Assembly (NCBI RefSeq): GCF_003939025.1
Contig: NZ_RQIH01000013.1
Span: 171,438 to 235,437, forward strand
DNA: 64,000 nucleotides
Origin: Rhizobium sophoriradicis
GTDB taxonomy: Bacteria > Pseudomonadota > Alphaproteobacteria > Rhizobiales > Rhizobiaceae
Direction of reading: 5' to 3'
This document shows, piece after piece, positions 25,886 to 34,540 of the stretch. The notes beneath the pieces were generated by a model. It did no database searches. It was not told the DNA's origin and saw only the letters and a list, made by a program, of their open reading frames with translations. The first letter of the stretch is position 1; the number at the start of each line of letters is the position of its first letter. The position numbers were made by a program, and so were the translations under genes.

Positions 25886-26728
25886 ATGTCTTCCACCACA
25901 CCCATCTGGTTCATAACTGGCGCATCGTCTGGTCTCGGCCGGGCGCTCGCCGAGGCGGTTCTCGCCCGTGGCTGGCGCGCCGCGATAACGGCGCGCAGAC
26001 CCGAGACCCTCCGGGATCTCGCAACGGAACACGGCGACCGCGCCCTTGCTCTCGCTCTCGATGTCACGGATAGCCGCTCCGTCACCCGCGCCGTTCACGA
26101 CGCCGAGGCGCATTTCGGCGCGATCGACGTCGCCGTCAACAATGCCGGCTACGGTTATCTCTCGGCGATCGAAGAGGGCGAGGAGGCAGAGATACGCGCC
26201 CAGTTCGAGACCAATGTCTTCGGCCTGGTCGCCGTCACCAAGCATATCCTGCCGGGCATGCGCTCACGCCGGCGCGGGCATATCTTCAACGTCTCGTCGC
26301 TCGGCGGGCTCGTCGCCTTCGCCGCGACCGGCTACTACCACGCCAGCAAATTCGCCGTCGAAGCCCTGTCGGAATCGCTGTCCCATGAGGTCAATCCGCT
26401 CGGCATCAGGGTGACGATCCTCGAACCCGGCGCCTTCCGCACCGACTGGGCCGGCCGGTCGATGATCGAATCCAAGACTGTTATCGATGACTATGCCGAA
26501 ACGTCAGGCAAGCGGCGCCAAGCCACCCGTTCGGTCTCCGGTAAACAGCCCGGCGATCCCACGCGGGCCGCCGCTGCCATCATCTCGGCGTTCGAGGCCG
26601 ACGAGCCGCCATTGCGCCTGCTGCTCGGCGCGCCCGCCCTGAAGATCGCCCGCGAACGGCTCGATGCGCTGCGGGCAAATTTCGACGCCTGGGCGGAGAC
26701 GACCCTCAGCGCCGACTTCCCCGACTGA
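25886..26728 (+). CDS. SDR family oxidoreductase
   Basis: A 280-residue classical short-chain dehydrogenase. The cofactor motif is WFITGASSGLGRALAEAVL (TGxxxGxG), then NNAGYGYL, a catalytic Ser in FNVSSLGGL, and YYHASKF (YxxxK). The C-terminal part (PGDPTRAAAAIISAFE, PPLRLLLGAPALKIA) is of the SDR_c type seen in many oxidoreductases. The ATG at 25886 is chosen by spacing from AAAGGA; an ATG at 25877 is in frame. Substrate unknown. It follows the Atu4866 gene by 46 bp. Confidence 0.9.
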   Translation: MSSTTPIWFITGASSGLGRALAEAVLARGWRAAITARRPETLRDLATEHGDRALALALDVTDSRSVTRAVHDAEAHFGAIDVAVNNAGYGYLSAIEEGEEAEIRAQFETNVFGLVAVTKHILPGMRSRRRGHIFNVSSLGGLVAFAATGYYHASKFAVEALSESLSHEVNPLGIRVTILEPGAFRTDWAGRSMIESKTVIDDYAETSGKRRQATRSVSGKQPGDPTRAAAAIISAFEADEPPLRLLLGAPALKIARERLDALRANFDAWAETTLSADFPD

Positions 26729-26771
26729 GCCGCGCCCGAGAAACACTTCAACAGACAAAATGGAGCTTGAA

Positions 26772-27506
26772 ATGTCCGATATCGAAGGAAACGTCATTGC
26801 CATTACCGGCGCCAGCAGCGGCATCGGCGAGGCCGCGGCAAAGGTGCTGGCTGCGGCGGGTGCCCACATCCTAATCGGCGCCCGCCGCATCGAGCGCCTG
26901 GAGCGGCTCGCCGGCGACATCGAAGCTACGGGCGGGACGATACGTCTCAGAAAGCTTGACGTCACCGACCGGTCCGAAGTTGCCGCCTTTGCAGGCTTTG
27001 CCAGATCCGAGTTCGGCCGGCTTGATGTGATGATCAACAATGCCGGCGTCATGCCGCTCTCGCCGCTCGAGGCCCTGAAAGTCGACGAATGGGACCGGAT
27101 GGTCGACGTCAACATCAAGGGTGTGCTCTACGGCATCGCGGCCGCGCTGCCGATCATGAAAGCGCAGGGATCCGGGCAGATCATCAACCTGTCTTCGATC
27201 GGCGGCCACGCCGTCTCGCCAACGGCGGCCGTCTATTGCGCGACCAAATTCGCAGTCCGTGCAATCTCGGACGGGCTGCGGCAGGAGACCGATCGCATCC
27301 GCGTCACCGTCATCTCTCCCGGCACGACGACATCGGAACTGGCCGACACGATCACCGACACGACCGCGCGCGACGCCATGAAAGCCTTCAGGGCGATCAC
27401 AATCAGCCCCGAGGCCGTTGCCAATTCGATCCTCTATGCCGTCAGCCAGCCTGACGATGTCGATGTCAGCGAGATCATCATCCGGCCGACGGCGAGCCCG
27501 CATTGA
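26772..27506 (+). CDS. SDR family oxidoreductase (second)
   Basis: A 244-residue classical short-chain dehydrogenase, YdfG-like. It has AITGASSGIGEAAAKVLA, NNAGVMPLSPL, INLSSIGGHAVSPTAAVYCATKF (Ser and YxxxK) and a C-terminal IIIRPTASPH. The ATG at 26772 has GGAG 6 bp upstream; an ATG at 26760 is in frame but less well placed. It lies 43 bp after the first SDR, so the three genes look like one LysR-controlled operon. The two SDRs differ clearly, so this is not a recent tandem duplication. Confidence 0.9.
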   Translation: MSDIEGNVIAITGASSGIGEAAAKVLAAAGAHILIGARRIERLERLAGDIEATGGTIRLRKLDVTDRSEVAAFAGFARSEFGRLDVMINNAGVMPLSPLEALKVDEWDRMVDVNIKGVLYGIAAALPIMKAQGSGQIINLSSIGGHAVSPTAAVYCATKFAVRAISDGLRQETDRIRVTVISPGTTTSELADTITDTTARDAMKAFRAITISPEAVANSILYAVSQPDDVDVSEIIIRPTASPH

Positions 27507-27523
27507 ACAATCGATTCTGCGAC

Positions 27524-27575
27524 TAGAGCATGATGCCGAAAAGTGTGAGCGGTTTTCGGGCGACATCATGCTCTA
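27524..27575. repeat. Palindromic repeat unit, copy 1 (TAGAGCATGATG type)
   Basis: TAGAGCATGATG and CATCATGCTCTA are perfect 12-bp arms enclosing an inner CCGAAAA/TTTTCGG stem. Two further copies occur at 42088-42139 (opposite orientation) and 45881-45924 (degenerate). Confidence 0.8.
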
Positions 27576-27588
27576 ACTCTTTAATTTA

Positions 27589-27636
27589 GAACAGGATTCA
27601 GATTTTCGGCGGACCGGGCCTAAAATCATCCTGTTC
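27589..27636. repeat. Second palindromic module next to repeat copy 1
   Basis: GAACAGGAT and ATCCTGTTC form 9-bp arms around a 30-nt core. It abuts copy 1, so the two look like parts of one mosaic element between the SDR gene and ogt. Confidence 0.55.
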
Positions 27637-27650
27637 CAGGACGCCGCCGC

Positions 27651-28214
27651 CTAAAACCCCAGCGACTGCTGGGCGGGCGGCGGCGGGCCGAGATGGACGC
27701 CTTCGAGCTCCAGCATGCGGGTCTTCGACGTCGAACCGCCGGGAGCGGAGAAGCCGCCGATCTTGCCGCCGGCCGCCAGCACCCGGTGGCAGGGAATGAT
27801 CAGCGCGACTGGGTTCTTCGCCATCGCCTGGCCGACGTCGCGGGCCGCTTCCGGCCCGGCGCCCAGCTCTTTGGCCAGTGCGCCGTAGGTGGTCGTGCGG
27901 CCCCAGCCGACGCGCCTTGCCGCCGCATAAATCTGCCTGAAAAAAGCATCCTGGCCGGCAAGATCGAGTTCGACGCCGGAAAAATCCGTCTCCTCACCCT
28001 GGAAGTAGCGCTTCACTGCCGCCACGGTCTCAAGCACTTGAGGTGTCGGCGCACCGGGCAAGCCATCGGGCAGACGGCGCAGCAACAGCCGCTCGGTTGC
28101 CTCCGCGGTTTTCGTCGGCAGCTGGAAACGGACGATGCCGGCGTCGCTCCAGGCAATGCCGCAGAAACCACCTGCGGTTTCGAAGATGAGATAGTGGTGG
28201 ATCGTCTCGGCCAT
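27651..28214 (-). CDS. ogt: Methylated-DNA--protein-cysteine methyltransferase
   Basis: A 187-residue DNA repair protein that removes the alkyl group from O6-alkylguanine onto its own cysteine. The active site is IIPCHRVLAAGGKIGGFSAPGG (shown in part) at about residues 139-160. The HTH-like DNA-binding part has WGRTTTYGALAKELG and VGQAMAKNP. The N-terminal segment is shorter and of Ogt type rather than Ada. It stands alone. Confidence 0.93.
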   Translation of the reverse strand: MAETIHHYLIFETAGGFCGIAWSDAGIVRFQLPTKTAEATERLLLRRLPDGLPGAPTPQVLETVAAVKRYFQGEETDFSGVELDLAGQDAFFRQIYAAARRVGWGRTTTYGALAKELGAGPEAARDVGQAMAKNPVALIIPCHRVLAAGGKIGGFSAPGGSTSKTRMLELEGVHLGPPPPAQQSLGF

Positions 28215-28442
28215 GACAGAGCCTCCGGGTTTTCGATTCTGACCAAAATCCTACGGGATTGCCGCTGTTTCAACCCGATTCTTGCGTGTCGCGTTCTTTT
28301 TTTGTTCCAGATATTCGACTTCGCCCGCGCATCCGCCGTCGCGTTTTGGAAAGGACGCGGCAGACCAAGCCTTGCGCTTCCGCGATTTCCGCGCGTAAAC
28401 CTCGGAAATCAATTCGGTTCAGCAAGGGCGGAGCAAGGACAG

Positions 28443-29504
28443 ATGGACGTTTCGGAGATCATCGTTCCAGGCGATACACCGGGAACGGAGTGGCGGCTGC
28501 CGGTGCTGCGCTTCAAGGGCCACGATCCGAAGGCGCCGAAGACCTATATCCAGGCGGCACTCCATGCCGGCGAGCTGCCGGGAACGGCGCTCCTGCATTT
28601 CCTCTGCGAACGGCTGAGGCAGGCGGAAAGCCAAGGCGCGATCGCAGGCGACATCACCATCGTACCGCAGGCTAATCCGATCGGCGCGGCACAATCACAT
28701 TTTGGCGAATTGCAGGGTCGGTTCGACCTCGACTCCCGCGTCAATTTCAACCGGGATTTTCCGCTGATCTCCATCGCCGACCGGTCGACGCTGATCGAGG
28801 ACCTCGATGATTACCCGGCTACCAACAGGCTGAAGCGACAGCTCCTGCATATGGCGCTCGGCGCCGATCTCGTCCTCGACCTGCATTGCGACGACGAATC
28901 GCTGCAATATGCCTATATTGACGAAGCCTTCTGGCCGGAGGCGGCCGATCTTGCCGCTGCGCTTGATATGGAAGCCGTGCTGCTTTCGGACGGCGAAAGC
29001 TCGGCCTTCGAGGAGGCCGTCGGCTTCGCATGGAAATATGAAATTCCCGGGGAGCGCCGACCGCGGCTGCCCGGCAAACTTTCGGTCACCGTCGAACTGC
29101 GCGGCCAGCGCGATGTCGATCCGGCGCTGGCAAGAAAGGATGCGGACGGGCTCTGGCAGTTTCTCTCGGCGCGGGGAATCGTCCGGAGCGAGATGACGAC
29201 GGCCGCCGCGTTTTCCGGGCCGGCCGTGCCGCTCGACAATGTCGAGATCATCCGCGCTCCCGAAGGCGGAGCCGTGCTCTTCCATCGCAATATCGGCGAG
29301 CGCGTTGCGGCAGGAGAACTTCTCGCGACGATCATCATCCGGCCGGGTCAGCCTGATGGCAGCATCGACCTGCATGCGCCGCAGGACGGGCTGATCCTGA
29401 CCCGAACCTCCGACCGGCTGGTGCGGCGGCGCGGTGACCTGATGAAGATCGCCTGCGGCGGCGCCAGCAAGGCGTCACGCAGGGCCGGCGCGCTGGAGAA
29501 TTGA
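28443..29504 (+). CDS. Succinylglutamate desuccinylase/aspartoacylase family zinc hydrolase
   Basis: A 353-residue M14-like zinc hydrolase of the AspA/AstE family. Zinc ligands are visible in ALHAGELPGTALLHFL (His41, Glu44) and VLDLHCDDE. SVTVELRGQ supplies the catalytic Glu. INFNRDF-like VNFNRDFP holds substrate-binding residues. The C-terminal barrel includes a biotinyl-lipoyl-like stretch, GERVAAGELLATII. The substrate is unknown, perhaps an N-acyl amino acid or ectoine-type compound. The ATG at 28443 has AGGAC upstream. Confidence 0.86.
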   Translation: MDVSEIIVPGDTPGTEWRLPVLRFKGHDPKAPKTYIQAALHAGELPGTALLHFLCERLRQAESQGAIAGDITIVPQANPIGAAQSHFGELQGRFDLDSRVNFNRDFPLISIADRSTLIEDLDDYPATNRLKRQLLHMALGADLVLDLHCDDESLQYAYIDEAFWPEAADLAAALDMEAVLLSDGESSAFEEAVGFAWKYEIPGERRPRLPGKLSVTVELRGQRDVDPALARKDADGLWQFLSARGIVRSEMTTAAAFSGPAVPLDNVEIIRAPEGGAVLFHRNIGERVAAGELLATIIIRPGQPDGSIDLHAPQDGLILTRTSDRLVRRRGDLMKIACGGASKASRRAGALEN

Positions 29505-29606
29505 GCCGGGCGGTTATCGACGCACTGGGGGATAGAGCGCCGGCCGACGTTTGCGCAGGCCGTCACGCATGTTATCCCGCTGTCATCACAGGGAGATCGA
29601 GCGGGC

Positions 29607-29957
29607 ATGACCGTCACCATCTATGGGATCAAGAATTGCGACACGATGAAGAAGGCCCGCAGCTGGCTGGAAGCGCATGATGTCGCCTATGCGTTTCACG
29701 ACTACAAGGCGTCAGGCATCGACCGCGCCCATCTGGATGCCTGGATCGACGAAGCCGGCCTCGATACCGTGCTCAACCGCGCCGGCACCACGTTCCGTAA
29801 ATTGCCCGAAGCCGAACGTCAGAATCTGACGCGGGAAAAGGCGATCGCGCTGATGCTCGACCAGCCTTCGATGATCAAGCGGCCGGTGCTGGAGACAAAG
29901 GGCAAGCTGCTCGTCGGCTTCAAGCCGGAGATTTACGCCGGCGCATTCGGGCGCTGA
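29607..29957 (+). CDS. ArsC/Spx-family reductase (YffB-like)
   Basis: A 116-residue thioredoxin-fold protein of the ArsC family, YffB/Spx group. TIYGIKNCDTMKKARSWLE carries the conserved Cys at residue 11. Other family features are NRAGTTFRKLPE, MIKRPVLE (the RPV motif with the Arg of ArsC proteins) and VGFKPEIY. It lacks a second N-terminal Cys. Arsenate reduction is not shown; a glutathione-dependent reductase role is more likely. ybaK follows after 3 bp. Confidence 0.87.
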   Translation: MTVTIYGIKNCDTMKKARSWLEAHDVAYAFHDYKASGIDRAHLDAWIDEAGLDTVLNRAGTTFRKLPEAERQNLTREKAIALMLDQPSMIKRPVLETKGKLLVGFKPEIYAGAFGR

Positions 29958-29960
29958 GCC

Positions 29961-30434
29961 ATGTCCAAGACCACCCGCGCCACACAAGTTCTTTCCCAGG
30001 CGGGCGTCGCCTTCACCGTGCATGCCTATGACTACGACCCCGGCGCCGAGCGCGTCGGACTGCAGGCGGCGGAGGCTTTGGGCGAGGCCCCGCATCGGGT
30101 GTTGAAAACGCTAATGGCGGAGGTGGACGGCAAACCGGTCTGTGTCGTCGTGCCGTCGGATCGCGAGGTCAGCATGAAGAAGCTTGCGGGCGCATTCCGC
30201 GGCAAGTCGGCCAATATGATGAAGCCTGCCGATGCCGAGCGGCTGACGGGCTACCATGTCGGCGGCATCAGCCCCTTCGGCCAGAAGAAGACCGTGCCGA
30301 TCGCGATCGAGCAGGCTGCCTTGGCCGAACCGCTCGTCTACATCAATGGCGGTCAGCGCGGACTGCAGTTGCGGCTCGATCCGAAGGAGGCGTTGAAGGC
30401 GCTGAAGGCCGTTGCCGCGCCGCTGATCGCCTGA
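29961..30434 (+). CDS. ybaK: Cys-tRNA(Pro)/Cys-tRNA(Cys) deacylase
   Basis: A 157-residue YbaK/EbsC-type deacylase, which clears Cys mischarged on tRNA(Pro). The YbaK fold segments are VLKTLMAEVDGKPVCVVVPSDREVSMKKLA, the glycine loop YHVGGISPFGQKKTVPI and NGGQRGLQLRL (in parts). Lys near residue 46 (TLMA region) is typical for this family. The ATG lies 3 bp after the ArsC-like gene, so the pair is an operon. Confidence 0.92.
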   Translation: MSKTTRATQVLSQAGVAFTVHAYDYDPGAERVGLQAAEALGEAPHRVLKTLMAEVDGKPVCVVVPSDREVSMKKLAGAFRGKSANMMKPADAERLTGYHVGGISPFGQKKTVPIAIEQAALAEPLVYINGGQRGLQLRLDPKEALKALKAVAAPLIA

Positions 30435-30479
30435 TCAGGGCATGGCGCCGAACCGCCGCATACTTCCTGATGAGATACA

Positions 30480-30923
30480 TCACAGAAAGCGGTCGAGCAG
30501 GCTGGCGATCGACCTCGCCTCGCTTTCGGCTAGCTTGCCGCCCACATGGGTCTCGATCGATCTGGCATAGACAACCCACATGCGCTCGCGGAGCTGACGC
30601 CCGGCTTCGGTAATGACGATCCAGCGACCTCGCCCGTCTTCGGCGAAGACCTCGCGTCGGATCAGGTCCTCCCTTTCCAGCCGGTCGAGCAGACGGGAAA
30701 GATTATACTGCGTCAGCAGCGTCCGCTCTTCTATCTCGTAGGGACGCAGCCTGCCGGATTGCGAGCGCGCCAGTTCCCATAACACGTCGTACCAGGCAAG
30801 CGGCGGCATGCCGGTCGCTTTCAGATCGGCCTCGATTGCGCCGAGCAGGCGCTCGCGAGCGCGCATGATGCGCGTCCAGGCTAAGATGACGGCTTCGCTC
30901 GGCTTGAACATCTTTTCGGACAT
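30480..30923 (-). CDS. MarR family transcriptional regulator
   Basis: A 147-residue MarR-type winged-helix regulator. The DNA-binding part includes ARSQSGRLRPYEIEERTLLTQYNLSRLLDRLEREDLIRREVFAEDGRGRWIVITEAGRQ (described by its ends: recognition helix TQYNLSRLLDRL and wing EDGRGRW). The ATG at 30923 gives MSEKMFKPS. It is divergent from a GST gene across 103 bp that hold two inverted 15-bp sites, so it probably represses itself and the GST. Confidence 0.9.
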   Translation of the reverse strand: MSEKMFKPSEAVILAWTRIMRARERLLGAIEADLKATGMPPLAWYDVLWELARSQSGRLRPYEIEERTLLTQYNLSRLLDRLEREDLIRREVFAEDGRGRWIVITEAGRQLRERMWVVYARSIETHVGGKLAESEARSIASLLDRFL

Positions 30924-30925
30924 AA

Positions 30926-30980
30926 ATGCAATTACATCTATCTTGAATTTCGCTGCAAGCGATATTAGATGCATTTGCAT
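30926..30980. promoter_or_regulatory. Paired inverted MarR operator sites
   Basis: Site 1 (30926-30940, ATGCAATTACATCTA) and site 2 (30966-30980, TAGATGCATTTGCAT) match in inverted orientation at 13 of 15 bases. Site 2 overlaps a perfect 10-bp palindrome TTGCATGCAA (30975-30984). Both lie in the divergent MarR/GST promoter. Confidence 0.7.
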
Positions 30981-31026
30981 GCAATTTGCGACAACGGTCC
31001 CTTCCATAAAGCGCCAGGAGATTTTC

Positions 31027-31710
31027 ATGAGCAGGCTTACCCTCATCAGCCATCACCTCTGCCCCTATGTGCAGCGCGCGGCCATCACGCTGGTCGAAAA
31101 GAGCGTGGAGTTTGAACGCATCAACATCGATCTTGCCGATAAACCGGATTGGTTCCTGAAGATCTCGCCGCTCGGCAAGGTGCCGTTGCTGAGGATCGAG
31201 GAGGAAGACGGCAGTGAGGCCATCCTGTTCGAGAGCAGCGTCATCTGCGAATATCTGGAGGAAACGCAGGCGGGCGCCGCCCTGCATCCGGCCGATCCGC
31301 TGACCCGCGCCCGCCATCGCGGCTGGATGGAGTTCGGTTCGTCGGTGCTTTCCGATCTCTGGGGCTATGAGACGGCGCAGGATGCGGCGCAGCTGGAGAT
31401 CAAGCGCAAGGCGCTTGCCGCCAAATTCGCAACGATCGAGGACGCATTGGCGGACGGACCCTATTTCGCCGGCAGCAGCTTCAGCCTGGTCGACGCCGTC
31501 TTCGCACCGGTCTTCCGCTATTTCGATCTCTTCGATGCGCTCGGCGACGGCGGCATCTTCGACGGACTCGACCGGGTCAAGCGCTGGCGCAAGGCGCTGT
31601 CGGCGCGGGTAAGCGTTCGGGACGCAGTCGGCGAGGACTATCCGCAACGGCTGACGGAGTTCCTCGAGAAACATAACTCGATCCTGCTCAGGCTGCCCGC
31701 TGCCGCTTAA
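31027..31710 (+). CDS. Glutathione S-transferase, omega-like
   Basis: A 227-residue GST. The N-terminal thioredoxin domain has ISHHLCPYVQRAAITLVEK with a Cys at residue 12 (cysteine-type, omega-like) and the SPLGKVPLL cis-Pro loop. FESSVICEYLEET binds the gamma-glutamyl group. The helical C-terminal domain follows. It may reduce dehydroascorbate or mixed disulphides rather than conjugate. It is divergent from a MarR gene and probably induced by the MarR ligand. A hairpin follows at 31719-31744. Confidence 0.9.
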   Translation: MSRLTLISHHLCPYVQRAAITLVEKSVEFERINIDLADKPDWFLKISPLGKVPLLRIEEEDGSEAILFESSVICEYLEETQAGAALHPADPLTRARHRGWMEFGSSVLSDLWGYETAQDAAQLEIKRKALAAKFATIEDALADGPYFAGSSFSLVDAVFAPVFRYFDLFDALGDGGIFDGLDRVKRWRKALSARVSVRDAVGEDYPQRLTEFLEKHNSILLRLPAAA

Positions 31711-31718
31711 GCGCGCCA

Positions 31719-31744
31719 GGCGGCCGGATAAGCACCCGGCCGCC
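31719..31744 (+). terminator. Hairpin after GST gene
   Basis: GGCGGCCGG and CCGGCCGCC form a perfect 9-bp stem with an 8-nt loop, 8 bp after the stop. No T run follows. Confidence 0.45.
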
Positions 31745-31835
31745 ATCAATTCGGATGTGGCACGCTTCAATTTCGCCGCAAACGGGTCTAAGTCTTCCAG
31801 CCACCCACCGTCGACGACAAGAGGCAGGTTGCACC

Positions 31836-33089
31836 ATGAATTTCATGCCCCAGACCCAGAACACCGTTGATCCCGCCAAGCTGGAGAAGCTTGCGGAAGT
31901 TGCCGTCAAGGTCGGCCTTCAGCTGCAGAAGGGCCAGGATCTGGTGATCACCGCGCCGGTCGTGGCGCTGCCGCTCGTGCGCCTCATCACCAAGCACGCC
32001 TATCAGGCCGGCGCCGGGCTGGTGAGCACCTTTTATTCCGACGAGGAAACCACGCTTTCGCGCTATCAGTACGGCAGCGACGAGAGTTTCGACCGCGCCT
32101 CCGACTGGCTTTATGAGGGCATGGCCAAGGCCTATGCCAATGGTGCGGCCCGTCTTGCGGTTGCCGGCGACAATCCTTTGCTGCTCTCCGAGCAGGACGC
32201 CGGCAAGGTCGGCCGCGCCAATCGCGCCAACTCCACCGCCTACAAGCCGGCGCTGGAGAAGATCGCCAATTTCGACATCAATTGGAACATCGTTTCCTAT
32301 CCCAATCCGTCATGGGCCAAGGTGGTCTTCCCTGACGATCCTGAAACAATCGCGATCGCCAAGCTCGCCAAAGCGATCTTTGCCGCCTCGCGCGTCGATT
32401 TGGACGATCCCATCGCTGCCTGGGCCGAACACAATGCCAATCTCGCCAAGCGCTCCGCCTGGCTGAACGGCGAGCGCTTCGCCTCGCTGCATTTCAAGGG
32501 GCCGGGCACCGACCTGACCGTCGGTCTCGCCGACGGGCACGAATGGCATGGCGGCGCTTCCACCGCCAAGAACGGCATTACCTGCAATCCGAATATCCCG
32601 ACCGAGGAGGTCTTCACCACGCCGCATGCGCTGCGCGTCGAAGGCCATGTTTCGAGCACCAAGCCGCTTTCACACCAGGGCACGCTGATCGACAATATCC
32701 AGGTGCGCTTCGAGGGCGGGCGCATCGTCGAGGCCAAGGCGTCACGCGGCGAAGAAGTGCTGAACAAGGTGCTCGATACCGACGAAGGCGCGCGCCGCCT
32801 CGGCGAAGTGGCGCTCGTGCCGCATTCCTCGCCGATCTCGGCGAGCGGCATCCTGTTCTACAACACGCTGTTCGACGAAAACGCCTCCTGCCACATCGCA
32901 CTCGGCCAGTGCTATTCCAAGTGCTTCCTCGATGGCGCGACATTGAGCCAGGAGCAGATCAAGGCGCAGGGCGGCAATTCCAGCCTCATCCATATCGACT
33001 GGATGATCGGCTCCGACAAGGTCGATATCGACGGCGTCAAGCCTGACGGATCGCGGGTTGCGGTGATGCGGCAGGGCGAGTGGGCGTAA
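31836..33089 (+). CDS. Aminopeptidase, M29 family
   Basis: A 417-residue dinuclear-metal aminopeptidase of the M29 (aminopeptidase T/AmpS) family. Metal and catalytic segments are NIPTEEVFTTPHALRVEG, EVALVPHSSPI, FDENASCHIALG and LIHIDWMIGS (HxD). Length is normal. The ATG at 31836 has GAGGCAGG upstream. Its 3' end overlaps the convergent EamA gene by 53 bp. Confidence 0.92.
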   Translation: MNFMPQTQNTVDPAKLEKLAEVAVKVGLQLQKGQDLVITAPVVALPLVRLITKHAYQAGAGLVSTFYSDEETTLSRYQYGSDESFDRASDWLYEGMAKAYANGAARLAVAGDNPLLLSEQDAGKVGRANRANSTAYKPALEKIANFDINWNIVSYPNPSWAKVVFPDDPETIAIAKLAKAIFAASRVDLDDPIAAWAEHNANLAKRSAWLNGERFASLHFKGPGTDLTVGLADGHEWHGGASTAKNGITCNPNIPTEEVFTTPHALRVEGHVSSTKPLSHQGTLIDNIQVRFEGGRIVEAKASRGEEVLNKVLDTDEGARRLGEVALVPHSSPISASGILFYNTLFDENASCHIALGQCYSKCFLDGATLSQEQIKAQGGNSSLIHIDWMIGSDKVDIDGVKPDGSRVAVMRQGEWA

Positions 33090-33960
33090 CGACACCCGCC
33101 TTCGGCATCAGGCTCCGCTGACTGAGCCAAACGCTGATCAATACCATGGCAAACCCGGCAAGCTGGGTTGGCGTCAGGCTTTGGCCGAGCGCCAGCCAGC
33201 CGAGCAGGGTCGCGACAACGGGACTGAGGAAGCCGAGCGATGCCGCGGCCGACGGCTCGATGCGCGATAAGCCGCGAAACCAAAGCAGATAGGTGAAGGC
33301 GGCGCCGATCAGGCCGAGATAGGCGATCCCAAGAATATTGGCTGGCGTCGGCACGGGAAGCGCCGGCTCCAACAGGAAGGCAACGGGCACGAGCAGGATG
33401 CCGCCAGCGGTCAATTGCCATGAAGTGAAGGTCAGGCTTGAAACGGGCGGCTGCCAGTGGCGGCTCAAGACCGTGCCGAAGGCCATGGACACCGCCCCGG
33501 CGAGACCGGCGGCAATGCCGACCGGATCGAGCGCCGCATTCGGCGTCAGCACCAACAGCGCCACGCCTGACATGCCGATCAGGCCGGCGATGACTGCGAG
33601 GAAGCGGATCGGCTTGCCGAGAAAAAGGCGCGACAAGGCGATGACGATCAGCGGCTGCACGGCGCCGACCGTGGCGGCCACGCCACCCGGCAAACGGTAG
33701 GCCGAGACGAAGAGCATCGCCCAGAAGAACGAGAAGTTGAGGGCGCCAAGAATGAAGGCGCGGCCCCACCACACCCCCGTCGGCAGCTTGCGGACGATGA
33801 GAAGCAGAAGCAGGCCTGCGGGGAGGGCGCGCAGCATGGCAACAGTCAGCGGATAGCCATGCGGCAGGAAGAATGTGGTGACGAAATAGGTGCTGCCCCA
33901 GATGGCCGGAGCGATGGCGGTGATCAGCACATCGGCGAGATATCGCGAATTTGTCTTCAT
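33037..33960 (-). CDS. EamA/DMT superfamily transporter
   Basis: A 307-residue membrane protein with about ten hydrophobic segments in two EamA repeats. The first begins ADVLITAIAPAIWGSTYFVTTFFLP, the second near ISMAFGTVLSRHW. Such proteins export amino acids or small metabolites. The ATG at 33960 is chosen; a TTG at 34002 would run into the operator. It is divergent from a MarR gene with a perfect 18-bp palindrome between them, so MarR control is likely. Confidence 0.88.
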   Translation of the reverse strand: MKTNSRYLADVLITAIAPAIWGSTYFVTTFFLPHGYPLTVAMLRALPAGLLLLLIVRKLPTGVWWGRAFILGALNFSFFWAMLFVSAYRLPGGVAATVGAVQPLIVIALSRLFLGKPIRFLAVIAGLIGMSGVALLVLTPNAALDPVGIAAGLAGAVSMAFGTVLSRHWQPPVSSLTFTSWQLTAGGILLVPVAFLLEPALPVPTPANILGIAYLGLIGAAFTYLLWFRGLSRIEPSAAASLGFLSPVVATLLGWLALGQSLTPTQLAGFAMVLISVWLSQRSLMPKAGVVTPTRPAASPQPAIRQA

Positions 33961-34004
33961 ATCAAGAATCTCTACGCCAAGATAAAATTCAAGATAGCGC
34001 AATT

Positions 34005-34022
34005 TATCTTGACGTCAAGATA
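34005..34022. promoter_or_regulatory. MarR operator, perfect 18-bp palindrome
   Basis: TATCTTGACGTCAAGATA is perfectly symmetric and lies 20 bp before the MarR start and 44 bp before the EamA start. Half-sites of the same CAAGATA type recur at 33990-33996, so a second weaker site is possible. Confidence 0.75.
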
Positions 34023-34042
34023 CTTGCTGATATCGATGTGGC

Positions 34043-34540
34043 ATGAGTGAAGAGAAGCAAGATCATGTCGACAGGATCCTGGCGCAATGGCGACGCGAGC
34101 GGCCGGACCTCGATGTCGAACCGATGGGCATTCTCGGGCGCCTGAAGCGTCTCGGCACCCATCTCAGCCGTGAAGTGGAAACCGTGCTCATGCAGCACGG
34201 GCTTTCGACCTCAGCCTTCGATGTGCTGGCCACGCTTCGCCGCTCCGGCGCTCCTCACCGGCTCTCGCCCGGCGAGCTTCTGAAGATGACGATGGTCAGT
34301 TCCGGCACTATGACCAATCGAATCGACCAGCTGGAGAAAGCCGGCTTCGTCGAGCGCATCCTCAATCCGGACGACAGGCGCAGCGTGCTGATCGCGCTGA
34401 CCGAAAAGGGGCTTGCGACCGTCGAAGAGGCGGTCGGCGCCCATGTCGCCAACCAGCAGCGCTTGACCCGCAATCTGACAGCCGAGGACAAGGCCGAGTT
34501 CGACCGGCTGCTCAAGAAATTCCTGTCGGATTTCGAATAA
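34043..34540 (+). CDS. MarR family transcriptional regulator
   Basis: A 165-residue MarR regulator. The winged HTH covers about residues 55-120: LSTSAFDVLATLRRSGAPHR, SPGELLKMTMVSSGTMTNRIDQLEKAGFV (in parts), and the wing NPDDRRSVLIALTEKG. It is divergent from the EamA exporter over a strong palindrome, which suggests a drug or metabolite-responsive efflux switch. The 3' end abuts a convergent reductase gene without a gap. Confidence 0.92.
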   Translation: MSEEKQDHVDRILAQWRRERPDLDVEPMGILGRLKRLGTHLSREVETVLMQHGLSTSAFDVLATLRRSGAPHRLSPGELLKMTMVSSGTMTNRIDQLEKAGFVERILNPDDRRSVLIALTEKGLATVEEAVGAHVANQQRLTRNLTAEDKAEFDRLLKKFLSDFE

